A stretch of 64,000 bases of DNA from Symbiodinium natans (taxonomy: Eukaryota > Sar > Dinophyceae > Suessiales > Symbiodiniaceae), in assembly GCA_905221605.1 (NCBI GenBank), contig CAJNDS010000154.1, forward strand, positions 1 to 64,000, given 5' to 3'. Shown one piece after another: positions 1-11,943 of this stretch. Below the pieces are notes generated by a model. The model was given only the letters and a program-made list of their open reading frames with translations. It was not told the origin of the DNA and searched no databases. Every line of letters starts with the position of its first letter. Positions within the stretch are counted from its first letter, which is position 1. Position numbers and translations under genes: made by a program.

Positions 1-277
1 CTCATTCAGAGAGATCACTGAAGCCCAGATTGAGAGCTCAAGCTGTGCGAGGTCTGCTTCGGGCAGAGTTGCAGAGTGGATCTGCTGGATGTGCTCCAGG
101 GATAGCCTCTTCAGCTCTTGGAAGTCTCTGGAAGGCCACACATCTCCCCCAGCATCATGGGTAAGCTGCCAGTTGCAGAACGCGTTGTTGACATCATCTT
201 GGCGGCTGTTCTTTGCGAAGCCTTTCCCCCGAAACTTCTGGTACTTCTGAAGCCTCACCGTCTCATGAACAACGATG
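1..277 (-). CDS. exon of unidentified protein, runs off left edge
   Basis: The minus strand is open from a splice acceptor (..GATTTCAG) at about 278 to the window edge, about 92 codons without a stop. The peptide is ordinary in composition (charged, few low-complexity runs; it contains VRLQKYQKFRG, NNAFCNW and DVWPSRDFQELKRL). I do not recognise a family. The 3' part of the gene lies outside the window. Confidence 0.5.
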
Positions 278-792
278 CTGAAATCTGATGGTAAAGGTTG
301 AAACACCCCTTCACATTCAACCTGTTCTTACGGGGTCTTCTGGTCTCTCTTCGCTCGTGGAGTCCTGAGTTTCCAGGATTGCTACCCAGTTTTAACACGT
401 ACCTGATCTGCCTGCCAGACATTGGCATATGTTGGCATCACAGTAAAGCTTGCCAATCTGAGCCAAGAATACGACATCCCTTTCATCCTTCCAGCAGGGG
501 CATCACGTCCAGGCCCCGGCATGCGGGAACCTGTCCAGGCCACCCTTCAGGTGGTCTGTGGTCACATGCCGCCAGGCGCCAGCTGTCGTTCCAGAGCTGG
601 CAGCACTGGTGACATGTGTTACGACAGGCATGAGGCCTCGTTGGCACTGTTCGCCATGCGAGAAGTACTGGGGAGACAGAAATTTTCAGCCTCCCCAGGC
701 CTTCTCGCATGAATCTGCTCTCTGCCACCACCATCGGATATGTCGGATAAGGATCGAAAGGATGATCCAGGGGGGTGGCTCCTCACGTTCTT

Positions 793-855
793 GCAGGTCA
801 GGCGAGCCAAGTGGCTGCGAAAAGAGTTCGTAGCCACTTGGCTCGCCTGACCTGC
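793..855. repeat. perfect 24-bp inverted repeat with 15-nt loop
   Basis: Arms 793-816 and 832-855 are exact reverse complements (arm begins GCAGGTCAGGCGAGCC), separated by 15 nt. The hairpin is not part of the other repeat families in the window. Confidence 0.85.
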
Positions 856-1749
856 TGCCGCCTCTGCCGCCTTGCGGGGCTTCAGATCCTTTTGGAGGCT
901 GCGGCTCCTTGTCCTCCTCTCCGGGATCGACACGGGGTTCAGCTCAGTGGAAGCATTGGCAACTTTTAATTCCAAACTCACCTGCTCGTCCTCCCAAGCC
1001 TCGGCTGCCGTGTTTGCCTGTTCTGCTGTTGCCGCGCGAGGTAGCTATGCAAGCAAGGCTTCCTCGCTGGGCGACAGCCGGTTCCGTGGGCAATCTCCTG
1101 GGAGCTTGGGCCTCAGCGGCAAGCAGCAGAAATAGGCCTGTGTTCCGCCCATGGCGCTTGCGCCCCAAATTCAAATTTGCTTGGCGTGACCACGGCTGCG
1201 GCAGAGCCAGAGACGTGAAAATCATTGGGAAGAACTCCTTATGTTTTTTGACAGCCTTGGCTTGCAATGCTTGCGAAGACCTGGTGGGAAGGGATTTTCT
1301 GAAGATGTGCATGCAAGGCACTGGGGTGCAGAGCAGAAGCGGCCGGGCGGCAATCGGCCGTGACACCTATAGGTTTAGCAACCCCACTTGTCCGTGGGGA
1401 ACAAACAAACAAACTAACACACAAGATCACACAAGCAAACATACATAGCCCTCATAATGCTGAGGCAACCGTCGGCACCTAAGGGAATCGATTACTTTGA
1501 TTCCTGCAACCCATCGCATACCGCCGCTTTTTTCACGACGGCTGCTCTTCAACCCGCGCTATCCTGGCCAGAGCCCGGTCACCTGCTCACTGCGTCTCTC
1601 TGCAGACAAAGGTGGACATGGGGCGTCTGTAACAACCCTATGGTGACGGGGCGCTTCCTTGGTGATGCTCCTCAAACTCATCTCAGGCCGGTCATATCTT
1701 AGGCAGAGGTTAGTTCAAGAGATACGTGTTCGTCCACACCAGAAAAATT

Positions 1750-1872
1750 AACAGGACGACGAAGGTACGACAAAGGGACGACGGCGGGGCGACGGAGGCA
1801 GAGCACGACAGCGGGACGCCGGCAGGACGACAGCGGGATGACGGCAGCACGATCGTCGTCCCGCCGTCAGAA
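1750..1872. repeat. degenerate GGACGAC-type tandem repeat
   Basis: About ten imperfect copies of an 8-12 nt unit based on GGACGACRGC, ending in CGATCGTCGTCCCGCC, which reads back as the reverse complement of the unit. Confidence 0.6.
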
Positions 1873-2323
1873 AGCCTGGAAAAAGTGCATGGAAAGTGCC
1901 AAACTCATTTTCAGAACCCTCGCATGTCTTAACCCAGATTCTTTTCATCCTTTCAGAATCTGGGGATTTCAGGGTTCGCCATTGAGGATCGCTCACGCCT
2001 CTAACGAGATCTGATCCCGTGGCATTCCTACTCCCAGAGCGCCTCTCTTGGCCATGGCCAGGAGGAAGTCACCAGAAGATGACTCTGAGCCTGTCGGCAC
2101 ATGCCATGCTTCCTTGCGGTATTGTCTAGATCCTGGCCGCTCATAGACCGAGGATCGCGCTTTCTGAAGACGACGACTCTTCTGCCGCAGCCTTCCTTGG
2201 CCAAGCTCCAAAAGAAGCCTTTCCCAAAAAAAAGGGCCGCTTTGAGCAAAGAAGTGGCGAAACAACCGCGCACATACAGTTCTGCCACCCTACACTGTGT
2301 CTAGTTCCGCAGGCCGCTCAAAG

Positions 2324-2626
2324 TCACTTGATGCCATTGCGCGGCTTCTCCTTCGCCTTCTTCTTGGCGCCGCTGGCGGTCTTGCGCTTCTCCTGTATCG
2401 TTTCATATGTGGGGGTTTCCAAACATAGGGGCACCTTTTTTGGGCGTCCCCTTTTAGGGGCTTCTATTCTATTTGGGGTATTAGAAAAGTGGTACCCCTT
2501 TGTGGGAAATACCCATATATCAGATGCTGGCGACAAGATGTGTTCACTCACAACTGGTACTGATTTCGCAAGGTACGTCCTTCGCGGGCTTCGCCTTCTT
2601 CTTTGGCTCCTCTTGGTGAGCCTCTG
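2324..2626 (-). CDS. Lys-rich C-terminal exons of an unidentified protein
   Basis: Two exons on the minus strand. The first (2577 to about 2626) reads EAHQEEPKKKAKPAKD and ends at a GT donor (GTACCT). The second (2324-2392) starts after ..GATACAG and reads EKRKTASGAKKKAKEKPRNG to a TGA stop at 2324-2326. Both junctions are phase 0 and the joined tail is uniformly Lys/Glu rich, which supports the 184-nt intron 2393-2576. Such tails occur on many nuclear or ribosomal proteins, so no function is assigned. The intron contains an inverted-repeat element at 2411-2518. An alternative donor exactly at that element (2512) would also be phase 0. Confidence 0.55.
   Translation of the reverse strand, partial: QRLTKRSQRRRRSPRRTYLAKSVPVVSEHILSPASDIWVFPTKGYHFSNTPNRIEAPKRGRPKKVPLCLETPTYETIQEKRKTASGAKKKAKEKPRNGIK
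2411..2518. repeat. GTTTACG/GTACC inverted-repeat element, copy 1
   Basis: Starts GGGGGTTTCC and contains GGGGCACC, CCCCTTTTAGGGG and GGTACCCC in the family order, ending GGGAAATACCCATAT. It lies within the intron of the Lys-rich tail gene. Confidence 0.7.
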
Positions 2627-5600
2627 ACGTGTAGATTCGCGCACAACGGGGTGGAGGAAGGCGGGCCGGGCAGTTTGTTATAGTGATGGATTTGCCGTCT
2701 TTACTATCGGACCATCTGTTTCATCAGTTGGTCGAAATGTTGGAGTAGTCATGCTGGCACCTGTGGTGTTTACCTGGTGTTTTCAGGTCGGAGAAGGTTA
2801 CGGAGTATAAGAGGGTGATGACGTCCTTTGTTGGTTTGCTGGCTCAAGACCAATTCTCAAGGATGAGTCGTACTATGGGGTTATGAAGTCGACTCATCTA
2901 CTACTTGTACCCATGATGTTTTATGGGGAGTGATACGCTTTCCATGACAATTATCTTCATTGAGTTTGCTTTATTCGTGTTGTTGTTGCTGCTATTGTTA
3001 CCGCTTACGTTACTGATGCCCTTAGTCTTGTTGCCCATCAGAGTTCTCACCGTCATCGTCGTTTTTACATCAGCTTAGCAACATCCCACTTCGCGCTTGA
3101 TGTTGTGCAGGAAGCCTCAGAAGCCTCCCCCTGACCAAAAGCTACTAAAGCGTTCCTCGGCTCCCGGTCCTGCTGGGTCGGGGGTTCGGCCTCCGGCTCC
3201 TCCGGCCCGGTCGAGGCAAGGACCTGCACAAAAATCGATTTTGGGTTTGGGGTTTGCCCGTTTCGGCAGGATCGTTTTTCCGGTGGCTGAAATCATTTTA
3301 GCCTGGAACCGGCTGATGGGACGTCGGACGCCTCCGTCTGACAACCGAGCATGGCGCCCACGGCGGCCGCAGCTGCAGCAGCTCCGGAAGAGGCTGCGTT
3401 CAGCGCCTCCAAACAAGGCTTTTGCATGTTTCAGGGCTTCGGGTGACTTGCCGACTCAAACAGGGCCATGATGCCAGCTTGCTGGATCAAAGCTTTGCTC
3501 TAACACCCTGCTCAGGCGTATGATTCTGTACAGTCTGGCTCGGCCCGGTACTTCCGTGGCAGCAAGCCCTGCCTGCTCGGACTGCCCGACGAGACGGAGG
3601 AAGAACCTCAAGAAGGTGCCTCGGCAAGTGAGGAAGCCTGGAATACTCTCTGTCCCTTGCGAGCATCTGGCGCTTCCGGAGAGATGCGTTCTCTCTGTAA
3701 ACACGGCACGGAGCCCAACAAGATTAACAACTGTACACAAGGAGGCGGGGCTACCAAGGCTACATACTTCCTAGAGCTTACAACGTCACTTCATGTCAGT
3801 TCCCGAGGTAATAAGCCAGGGCAAGGGCCATCCAATGATGCGCCGACGCCGAGGGCTCGGGCGCTGGCTGGAAGCCGCGCCGCCAACCTATGACGTTGCT
3901 GCAGAGGAAGGGGGGTTGGATCGCCGGGGGTGGAGAAGTCCCCCAAACCCTATTATGGTATTGCTGTATTGTGTTTACATTATTACTCTCATTTTGACAT
4001 ATTCTTCTTCTTCTTATGCTATTGTGTTATTCTGCTATTCGCCTAAGTTTCCTCGATGTACTTATTACACCGGCTTGACAATCACTGCCAGGGACCTGCA
4101 AGTGCGGCGACTCCAATCCTGTTGGGCTCCGAAATGCTTCCCTCACTTTTGTCAGCCGGTATCATGGAGGGTTTGCCAGCCACCATTCCGTTCCGCGGGA
4201 TCGCTGGTTTGCCCCATGGTTGCTAAAAAGTGGATCGTTTAGACCCTCCTGCAAGATTCAAGCTAACTAGGAATGTAAACCCGCAGAGTGACAACCGACC
4301 CTGAAAACTTGGAACGTTGGTTTTTTCCTGGTGCCCGTGCGTGCCGTACGCCCCAGTGTGGAGATCAATCTTCTGTTAAGGCCAAGAAGCAATGGTAGGA
4401 CCATTCGCTCCAGACCGGAGAGCCTGTGCTTTGAGTTTGGGGCTTAGGAAAGTCCATGAAGCTTAGCAACAAGGCCAACTTCCGACCCTGAAGAGTGGCA
4501 TGCCACTTAAGCTTGGGGTCAATGCATCTACAGCGTTTTCGTGGATCCGGGACACGCTCATCAGGCAACTTGCAACTTCTGAGGCGAAGCCCCTAGCCCC
4601 TGTCACAGATCACACAGGAGAACGGGATGGTTGCATGACATGTGGTTGATGCCGATGCCGAAGCGTTCAACATACTCACCCTAGCCCACCCATCGTCACA
4701 CACTCCCTAAGGCTTCACGAAAGCACAAAAGCCTTGTTGCTTATGCCGAGGGTAGGCTTTGTGAAGCGCACTCAAGACTGCAATCAACCGTAGGGCCCTT
4801 CAACAAAGCAGTGACAAGCCCTCCCTCCTTGCCCTCTGCTTCCGGGCGGCCCCTCACGTCGTTTTGCCTCCGTGGGCCCACCACGTTGGAAGGCTAGACC
4901 GAGTGTGCCTCAACCGCAGTGCCGACGCGCGAAGGTTTCTACAGTCTTCTACGGGATTCTTCCGTTTCTGTACATCCCAGATGCATTACAGTTTGGAAGT
5001 TTGGAAGGTTTCCGCAACCCACAGTGAGTGACTAAGCAGGTGCCTCCACACTAGCGCACCGGTATGCCGGCTAGGATTGTTTATGCTCTTGCCTCCACAT
5101 TCAAGACCCTGCCATGATCTGCACAAATGAGCAAGGACGACTGCTAAGGCGAGTAAGGCATAGACCCGTGGACTCTGGAGCATCTTTCTTTGCGGCAACC
5201 AGCGCTGCCACCTTGGCACCTGCCCGGAAGTCGCATGCAAAGGCTGGCATGCGCTTCTACAACCAGCCCCACCGGCCTTTGTCCCCGAGCAGCACCTTGC
5301 GCACAACACCCAGATCCTGCCGGGCTCAAGTTGGTAAGACATTCTTGTGTAACCTTCTATGAGCATATGCTGTGCCATGCCGTTTTATTGGGCCTCTCCT
5401 GCAACCCTGGGCGGCAGCCTTCAACGACCAAGGTGTCGCCCTTGGCCTGCATCTGTTCCCGGAGGAGTCGGAGCAAATGCATGTGTGGAGTCGGATTTGT
5501 ACCGAGTGTCGGCAGGCGCTGGCTGCTGTGGCTTGAATGGGCTTCATGGCTCTCTGTCGTCAATGTCCACGCGTCAGAACATAGCAGTGGATGGTTCCTA

Positions 5601-5760
5601 AACGTTCAACTGTTCACAAGCCGCTTGCATGACAAGCGGCATAAGTCCTCTCTGACTTCCGGTAATCGTGTCGAAATGGGGCGACATGTCCAACCTGGCC
5701 CAACTCACTCTCGCCGCCGTCAACGCCCCGTGAAAGCCATTGTTGATTGCTGCGGCGAAG
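2627..5760. other. no well-supported gene
   Basis: Mostly unassigned. AT-richer sequence at 2690-3070 has no long frame. At about 5120-5250 the minus strand has a short possible exon (..CDFRAGAKVAALVAAKKDAP..) without a recognisable family. Long frames at 5190-5885 on the plus strand are antisense to a better minus frame or lack splice and start context. Confidence 0.35.
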
Positions 5761-5762
5761 TT

Positions 5763-6058
5763 TCACAACGTAGCTGGGAGTGGGACCGATTGAGGCGTGG
5801 TGCACAGCTCGACCAAGTAGATGACACCTTGGACAACACTGCTCCGGTAGATCTGCGGTCTCACATCACAAGGGTTCAGCCGTGAGTCTCTCTGTCCGCG
5901 GCCAGCGTGATAGTTGTGACGCCTCCACAAAACCTCAGACGATAGTTTTACTTTCTGGCCCAGAACATCCACAATGTCGTAGTTGACCAAACAATGGTCG
6001 GGGCGCAAGGTCTGAGGCGTGCTCAGCATGCAGAAGTCAACAGAGCTGTCTCCATATT
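5763..6058 (-). CDS. exon of unidentified protein, possible 3' end
   Basis: The minus strand is open for about 98 codons from an acceptor (..CACAAG) near 6059 to a stop at 5763. The first half (..STPQTLRPDHCLVNYD, then VKLSSEVLWRRHNYHAG) has the balanced composition of a folded domain. The last part may already be intron. No family was recognised. It is one of the clearest coding signals in the first 8 kb. Confidence 0.55.
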
Positions 6059-6360
6059 CTTGTGAAGTTCAGAGAGAAGCAGATCAGTTTCCTTCCCTCC
6101 CCCTCACCCCACCCAATTTTTCTGTCCCGAGTCCGCCATGGTTTCTGTTACGGGCGGGGCCTGGTTTTTGGTTCTGTTTCTTGGTGGTTTCGGTTTCGTG
6201 GCCAGGCTTCGGGACCCGAGCTGGGAGCACAGGAGATCCGGGCAACGTCCCACACTGAGGCTGGGGACAAACAGCCCCAAAACCACTCCCAGACCCTCAG
6301 CCCCCGAAAATCCGGTAATCCCCTAACAGCAACCTACTCAGCATTCCTAAAGCCCCACAC

Positions 6361-6466
6361 GGGGGTTTCCGTCATTAGGGGGTACCTCATGGGGTGTCCC
6401 TACTCGAAAATCCTACTAGTTGGGGGACTATAATATTGGGGCCCCTGATCTTCCTCAAACCCCCCA
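6361..6466. repeat. GTTTACG/GTACC inverted-repeat element, diverged copy
   Basis: Begins GGGGGTTTCCG and GGGGGTACC, has TCCTACTAGTTGGGGG in the middle, and ends in CTCAAACCCCCC. It directly abuts a copy of the second element family at 6470. Confidence 0.6.
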
Positions 6467-6469
6467 CAT

Positions 6470-6595
6470 CTTGGCATATTCCCCCCTCATACCACCAGTC
6501 CTTAATAGGCATTGTAGTACCCCCTATTATAATCCCTCTTAAGGACTGGATTATAATCCCTCTTAAGGACTGGTAGTATAAGGGGGAACATCCCA
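6470..6595. repeat. short inverted-repeat element, TTCCCCCTTATACTA family
   Basis: Left end TTCCCCCCTCATACCACCAG and right end CTGGTAGTATAAGGGGGAA are near-perfect inverted repeats of about 26 bp. The middle carries two direct copies of a TTATAATCCCTCTTAAGGAC unit. Related copies lie at 15.43-15.66 kb. Confidence 0.75.
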
Positions 6596-7220
6596 AGCCA
6601 CATCTCCAGCTTCACCATGCCTTTTCCGCCAGGCAGCGCGGGAAGAGCTCCGCGGGCGAGGCGAGGCGGAAGGCCAAGCGCCGGCCCTGCGCCTCGGCCT
6701 CTGCGCTAAAAAGGGTTTTTTAGAAGGGGATGAATATAGGGCTTAGGGTTTTTAGGGTTTAGGCGCCAGGTAGGTTGCAAAGGGTGCCAATTCCATTGCG
6801 CTGCCTCGCCTCAGAAATGACCCAGGAAGCGCCTGGTGGTGGAGGTGGCTTTCCTTTGAACCGCATGTGTGATCCCCCCCCGCAACAAAAACTTGTCACC
6901 TGAAGGATGTTTCCTGGGCTTGAACTTGAACACCCTGCGCTGACCGTGTGCATGCCCAGTCCTTTCCCATCGACCTGCTCATCCCACGGCTGTGGAGCCG
7001 AAACCTTATTCCCACGAGAAAGCTTCGAAGACTTCTGCGTGAGCGTAGAAAACAAAGGCGGTTTCAATTGCGAAAACAGACAGATTTCCAAGGTCTAGGT
7101 AAAGCGATTGTGTCAAGCGCAGCAATCTGGGACGCCGACCTTAGCACCCACAGCACCATCCACGGAGGCGAGCCATAGCCGAGCCGTGGTCTGACACAGC
7201 CAGGGCGGAAATCTGGAAAA

Positions 7221-7291
7221 ATGTATATATATATATATCATTTATTATTATTATTATTAGTTTTTTCATTTGTATATATATATATATACAT
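7221..7291. repeat. AT microsatellites flanking (ATT)n
   Basis: Two (TA)n tracts surround an ATT triplet run. Frames through it are low-complexity and were not called. Confidence 0.8.
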
Positions 7292-7943
7292 ATTGTATAC
7301 ATCTTATCCCAATCTTGTGCAGACCCACTTGGCACTCGAACACTCGATTTGGGTCCAAAGTGGCCTCAGGGACTTGCACGACTCCGCCCGCCAGAAGCTG
7401 AAAACTGACGAAGCGCCGGCCAGCAGGATTGACAACAGTCCGGGACCTGAGGGTCAGCTCCGAAATGCTAGTAGGCTCACATTGGTGGGTCATGGCTTAG
7501 CATCAGAAGCTCCAGCTCTGCCCCCAGCATCGCATCATATCGCATCCAAGACACACTTTGCCGGCTCCAAAGCTTGTGAGCGCAAGGCGGCCGATGGCGG
7601 CAGAAGGGCCAGTCTCCTGAGAGAACAGCGCAACTTTGGAAATCGGGGAATCTTGCTGCATCTCATCTACCCTATTGGTGTCAAGTGCCTATGAAAGAAA
7701 CTGCATCCCTCAGTATTGAAGCTATCCTCTTCCCAGTCGTAGTTGTCCAACGCCTTGGCTGCAAGCTGTTGCAAGCCGATTGCCAAACGCTAAGCAGTCA
7801 ACTCGACCGAGAGATGCGGTTTCGTGAAAGATGTAGAGAGGAGGTTTCGGTTTCCAGGTCTGAGCACAGGCTGCCAGCGGCTAAAGGCCTTCGGAGCTGC
7901 TCTTACACTCCAAAGCGTTAGCAGTGGCAAGGCGTGACGGGCG

Positions 7944-8920
7944 TCATGGTTGCACGATCTGTGCATTAAGCTTCGTCGAGGCTGAGCCCTCGGCCGCTTC
8001 CTCCTTCCTCCGCTTGTCCTCCTCGGATGGCGATGGCCCAACCCTGACCCTCGAATCCTCGGTGACATCGTGACATCCGAGCAGTCCTCGGCAGTACGCC
8101 GGGCGTGGGCTGCTGCGGCTTGGGCGGCCTCCTCGGCCTCAGAGAACTTCACTCCGAATCCCATCCTGAAAGCAAGTGCTTGGACATTGCTGCAAGCGTT
8201 GTAAGCAGTCTCTACCTGGGGCTTTCAACAATATCGATACGGCAATGGGAGTTTGCAGCTAGGCCGGGAAGCAATGATTGTCACTTGGCATGTCCTTAAA
8301 CCCACATAACATTCGTGTCAAGCTCTGCGGGCAGGATCTCACTAAGCTGTTGAAGTAATAGAAATGCTTGAATGTGCGGGACTCCTGTGTCACCCGAGAT
8401 TGCTGCATGAACGCAAGTTTCAGCTGAAGGCATTTGTATGACCTGCCTCCACGGAGAAAGCTGCAGTGCAAGCAAGAATAAGTCAGAGATTTGCGTGACT
8501 CAGGGGTTTCCAGGTTTCCTTCAAGACCAAAAAGGTCACTCAGTAGGCACTGATTTGCTCATGTGACTGTCGCTTTAAGGCCAAGAGACCCCGGACTAAA
8601 GAACAATGCAAACCTGCAAAAGTTGGCGAGCTCTGACTGCTCCAACCAGCGCTCACACTGTAGCTACGTGCCTTCGTGGTCTCTTGGTCTCTTACATACA
8701 AGTAGCCACTCGCTTGTCTCTTCTTCCCAAGGCACGCGGGCTGCAGCAGCATCCAGCTCTTTTTGCTTCTTCAGCATGGCCTGGTATTCCTCAGCGGCGT
8801 TTGCGTTGTCAGGAATCCCTTGAATCTGTCTCATGTCTACGATGGGCCAGTGCGCCTGCATGCTGATGGCCCGCTTCTTCTCGCGCAGGCGCTTGACGCG
8901 CGTTCCGCTGGACGTGGAGC
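7944..8920 (-). CDS. basic/charged helical protein, last three exons
   Basis: Three exons on the minus strand. Exon 8736-8920 begins after a pyrimidine-rich acceptor (..CGAATCTAAG) and ends at a GT donor; it encodes 61 codons including RVKRLREKKRA and AAEEYQAMLKKQKELDAAAA, a long basic helix. Exon 8075-8165 follows ..TTGCTTTCAG and contains KFSEAEEAAQAAAAHARRTA. The terminal exon 7944-8057 contains SEEDKRRKEEAAEGS and stops at 7944. The last two exons are separated by only 17 nt (GT..AG), which could be a tiny intron or a frameshift. The spacing between the first two exons leaves room for a missed exon. An Ala/Glu/Lys-rich helical protein is all that can be said. Confidence 0.5.
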
Positions 8921-8924
8921 CTTA

Positions 8925-9152
8925 GATTCGTGGTGCGAAGGAAGGCGCAAAAGGGTTCGGATTCGCGCGCAGCACATGATCAACCTCGTGAAGGGTGATG
9001 GGTCGAGACGAGCCTAGCTTTTTGTGATAAACACGAATTCCGACCGCTTTGTAGGGTGAGGGACTAAAATACGGACCATCAAAAGGCACCGTTTGAGAAC
9101 CAGTGAGACACTCTACATCGCAGACTTGGAACCTCCAGTGTTTCTCCGACAT
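8925..9152 (-). CDS. possible exon upstream of the charged helical gene
   Basis: The minus strand is open for about 75 codons (..HWRFQVCDVECLTGSQ.., ..PYKAVGIRVYHKKLG..) ending in TAA just before the acceptor of the 8736-8920 exon and in the same frame. Part of it is therefore probably intron. No family was recognised. Confidence 0.3.
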
Positions 9153-9159
9153 GAATTAG

Positions 9160-9360
9160 TATCGTTAGTTTCATTTTATCATTGTTATTTTTCTTATCGC
9201 TATTCTTTGGAATATTATTATTATTATTATTGTTATTATTATTGTCATTATTATTATGATTATGGTTATTATTATTGTTATTATGATTGTCATTATCGTT
9301 ATCATCATCATCATTATTATTCTTATTATCATTAACATTATTATCATTATTGTTTTTTGT
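9160..9360. repeat. ATT-rich simple repeat
   Basis: About 200 bp of imperfect ATT/GTT/ATC triplets. The poly-Tyr/His frame through it is an artefact of the repeat. Confidence 0.85.
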
Positions 9361-9490
9361 TATTGCTAAGCTTCTCTGCGCTCATTAGCGTCCGGGCTGC
9401 TGTCCCGGCTCTTTGGCCGTTCGCTTGCTCTGCCATCCGTGCGACCCTCGCGCCGTGCCGCCGACTCTAGCACCTTGCTGACATGGGTTG

Positions 9491-9540
9491 GTTTAGGGTT
9501 TAGGGTTTAGGGTTTAGGGTTTAGGGTTCAGGGTTTAGGG
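9491..9540. repeat. interstitial TTTAGGG array
   Basis: Six to seven TTTAGGG heptamers with one TTCAGGG variant on the plus strand. Confidence 0.9.
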
Positions 9541-10836
9541 CCATGGCCGGAGGTAACACTTCTGGCAGCAACACACGCGCGACGTTTTCGTGCAGTTGGC
9601 TTTGCAGCTTAGCAGCAAGGCTGCTAAGCTTTAAGAGAACTAGTTGAGCCTGAAGCAAAAGTCCCCTAAAACCTACCCCGTCCCCACGAAAAACTTAGGG
9701 CTCAGAATTTGGGGATCCATGCCTCTGCAGCACGGTGGCGGCGGCCGCGCAGCTCTTCCCCGCCTGCAACTTCCTGCCGCGCAAGGGCTCAGGGTTTCAA
9801 CGGTTTAGGAGCTACAGGGTTTTGGGTTTGGGTCTTAGGGGGCTCTTGTTGCGGGTTGGGACACAGAAGCCACCTGCTAGCGTCATTTCACAAGACTTTT
9901 GCCGGGTCATGCCTCCTCTGCCTCCTCCTCCTCCTGCAAGCGCTTGCGTAAAGGCACGCCTGACGCAGCAACAAGTGCCAGGACGTGGCCGCGCCCTGCG
10001 TGCATGTGCGTGCATGTGCGGAAGGTATGTCTGCGTGCATGTGTGGCTCATGAACGAGCAAGCAGGACGCATGGGAATCAGGAAGGACGCGGCTCCGGTC
10101 GCGCCCGGCTTGGACACTACTTACGATACCAGGACATCCAACTTCAGATGCCCTTTCTCTTGGCCCCAAGATGCCCTCAGCTCCCAGCCTGATGCTTTGG
10201 GGTCCACAGAGCCCAGCGTGGGGATGAAGGGTCTCAGAAGCTCCTTGGCCTTCCTTAGACAGGGAAAAAGGGCCGGCGCGGCACGACTGAGGCTGCCATC
10301 TGGTGGGATGAGATCGCCACGCTAAACCCACTTCTGAGAGGCCTGAGAGCCCTGCAGCCGAAACATTATTGCTATCATTCGTATTATGACTACTATTAGT
10401 ATTGTTAGTGTTAGGATTTTTCATACTCTCGCGATTGATAACCATTCATATTATTATCTGAGCCCCAGAGCAGAAGTCGTGTCATCTTCGGCCTGGGCTC
10501 TCCACTTTGTCCGGTGCCCCGGAGACCAAGAGCCTCTGTTCACCGCCCTCTTCGGCGGCTGGGAGGACCTTGTGTAACAAAATGATATTTATAATAAGCT
10601 TAAGAAGGCTACTAAAAAACCAGGTGGAGACAAATAAGTCTTGCGTCTTAGGTGTCGTAGAAATCTTGGCAGCTCTGACTCTGTCGTTGAGGGGCACCGG
10701 CTGCTACTGGTACTGCGAGACTGCACTGCGCTGTGCAGAGTGCAAGGAGGACTTTGAAGACCGACTTCCGAACGGCCGCATCAAGAAATGCCACAGCGAG
10801 AAACCACAGGCACTAGTGACCGGCGCTGATGACTAC

Positions 10837-11134
10837 CAAGCTGCTCGCAAGCGAGCTCCGCTCATGTCCTCCATTTTCTTGATGTTCTCACCACCCTCGA
10901 CACAGGATGTCGAAGACTGAGGCTTGTAAGTGTCTTGACTTGTTGACTGCTTGAGCAGCTTCTCCGCACCTTGCCGATAAGCCGGCCGATCTTCCCGGGC
11001 GGTACCTCGAAGGATTCTTCGACATCTTCGATGCCTCAGGGCACCGGCTTGTCAACTATTCGCCGAAATGCCCACAGCTTGGATCGCAGAGCGAAGCTTG
11101 GGCCTCGAAGGAACCTTTCGTGAACCAGGCCACG
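10837..11134 (-). CDS. KH-domain exons (split GKGG loop)
   Basis: Exon 10970-11034 encodes EDVEESFEVPPGKIGRLIGK and ends at a GT donor. Exon 10837-10895 starts after ..TGTCGAG and encodes GGENIKKMEDMSGARLRAA. Joined in phase 0 they give a KH fold start with the diagnostic I-G-x-x-G-x-x-I loop (IGKGGENI), the RNA- or ssDNA-binding motif. Upstream, an exon ending at 11134 (..VLDFLDEFSGRGM..) joins in phase 1 across a 99-nt intron. The intron inside the KH loop is 74 nt. This belongs to, or is paralogous with, the KH exon at 15.1 kb. The RNA-binding role follows from family knowledge; the target is unknown. Confidence 0.7.
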
Positions 11135-11943
11135 CATACCGCGCCCGCTGAATTCATCCAGGAAGTCCAAAACAATCCTGGCTGGACCACATCGGCAAAT
11201 TCTGCAACACATATTTTTGGTCAAGTGGTTGCAGTTGCAGTGACGTCATTGCTCGAGATTTAGCTACAACTTGCGCCCAAGAGGGGGGAGACGAAAGCTC
11301 TGCGCCGAAAGGGAGCGCAGCTGAGGGCATGGGGCTTGTATGGTTGAAGAGGAGTCGTGGCGTGTGAGGGTTGCGGGGTTTAAGGCGTACCCTCAAGAGA
11401 AACCGAAAAGACACTGGAAGCCTGAAACTCAAGACCGCGGTCTGAAAGAAGGAGGCCCTCCGTACCGCGAGAGTAGATCTACATAACATAGGGACATTCT
11501 CCGACATGTGCCACCCAGATAAGCAGATCCAACACCGGCTATGGGCCGGAACGCTCCCCCCCCGCCCACACTATCCCAGGAGCTTTCGTAGCTACTTCGG
11601 GCGATGGAAACGCGAAGAAGTCCAATACGTGGCCGAGGATCTTCTTTGCTTGTTTGACTTCCTTTGCATCGCCTCGGATGGTGCAAAGCCAAGCTTAGCA
11701 CCGGTGAGCAGCGCGCTAAGACGTGCCTAGCGCGGTCTCGAGAACTCTGGAGACTTGGAGAATTCCGAAAGCCTCGAAGATGAGACAAGGAGCCGTTGAT
11801 CCGGAGCCGTTGATACTCCTCCTTCGGTGCATGCTTGAAACGATTTGTCTTCGCCTTGACGTCCGCGCTTGTGGCCAGCCGAAACTTCAGAAGCCCATGC
11901 CGGGCCCGGTAGAGGCCCGGGCCTTCCTTGGAACCTGGGATGA

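Larger units (their letters stand above)
278..2323. other. no convincing gene; hairpin and GAC-rich repeat inside
   Basis: Only short competing frames are present on both strands. The stretch holds the perfect hairpin at 793-855 and the GACGAC-rich repeat near 1750-1870. A minus frame around 2030-2260 is open for about 85 codons but has no family features or clear splice sites. Confidence 0.4.

Noticed and set aside
9093-9335. Tyr/His-rich 80-aa frame
   Set aside because: Reading of the ATT-rich simple repeat.
10690-10860. Cys-rich plus-strand frame (CYWYCETALRCAECKEDFED)
   Set aside because: It overlaps the KH exon at 10837-10895 on the opposite strand, and no splice or start context supports it. 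The KH motif is the stronger evidence, though the Cys spacing is noted.
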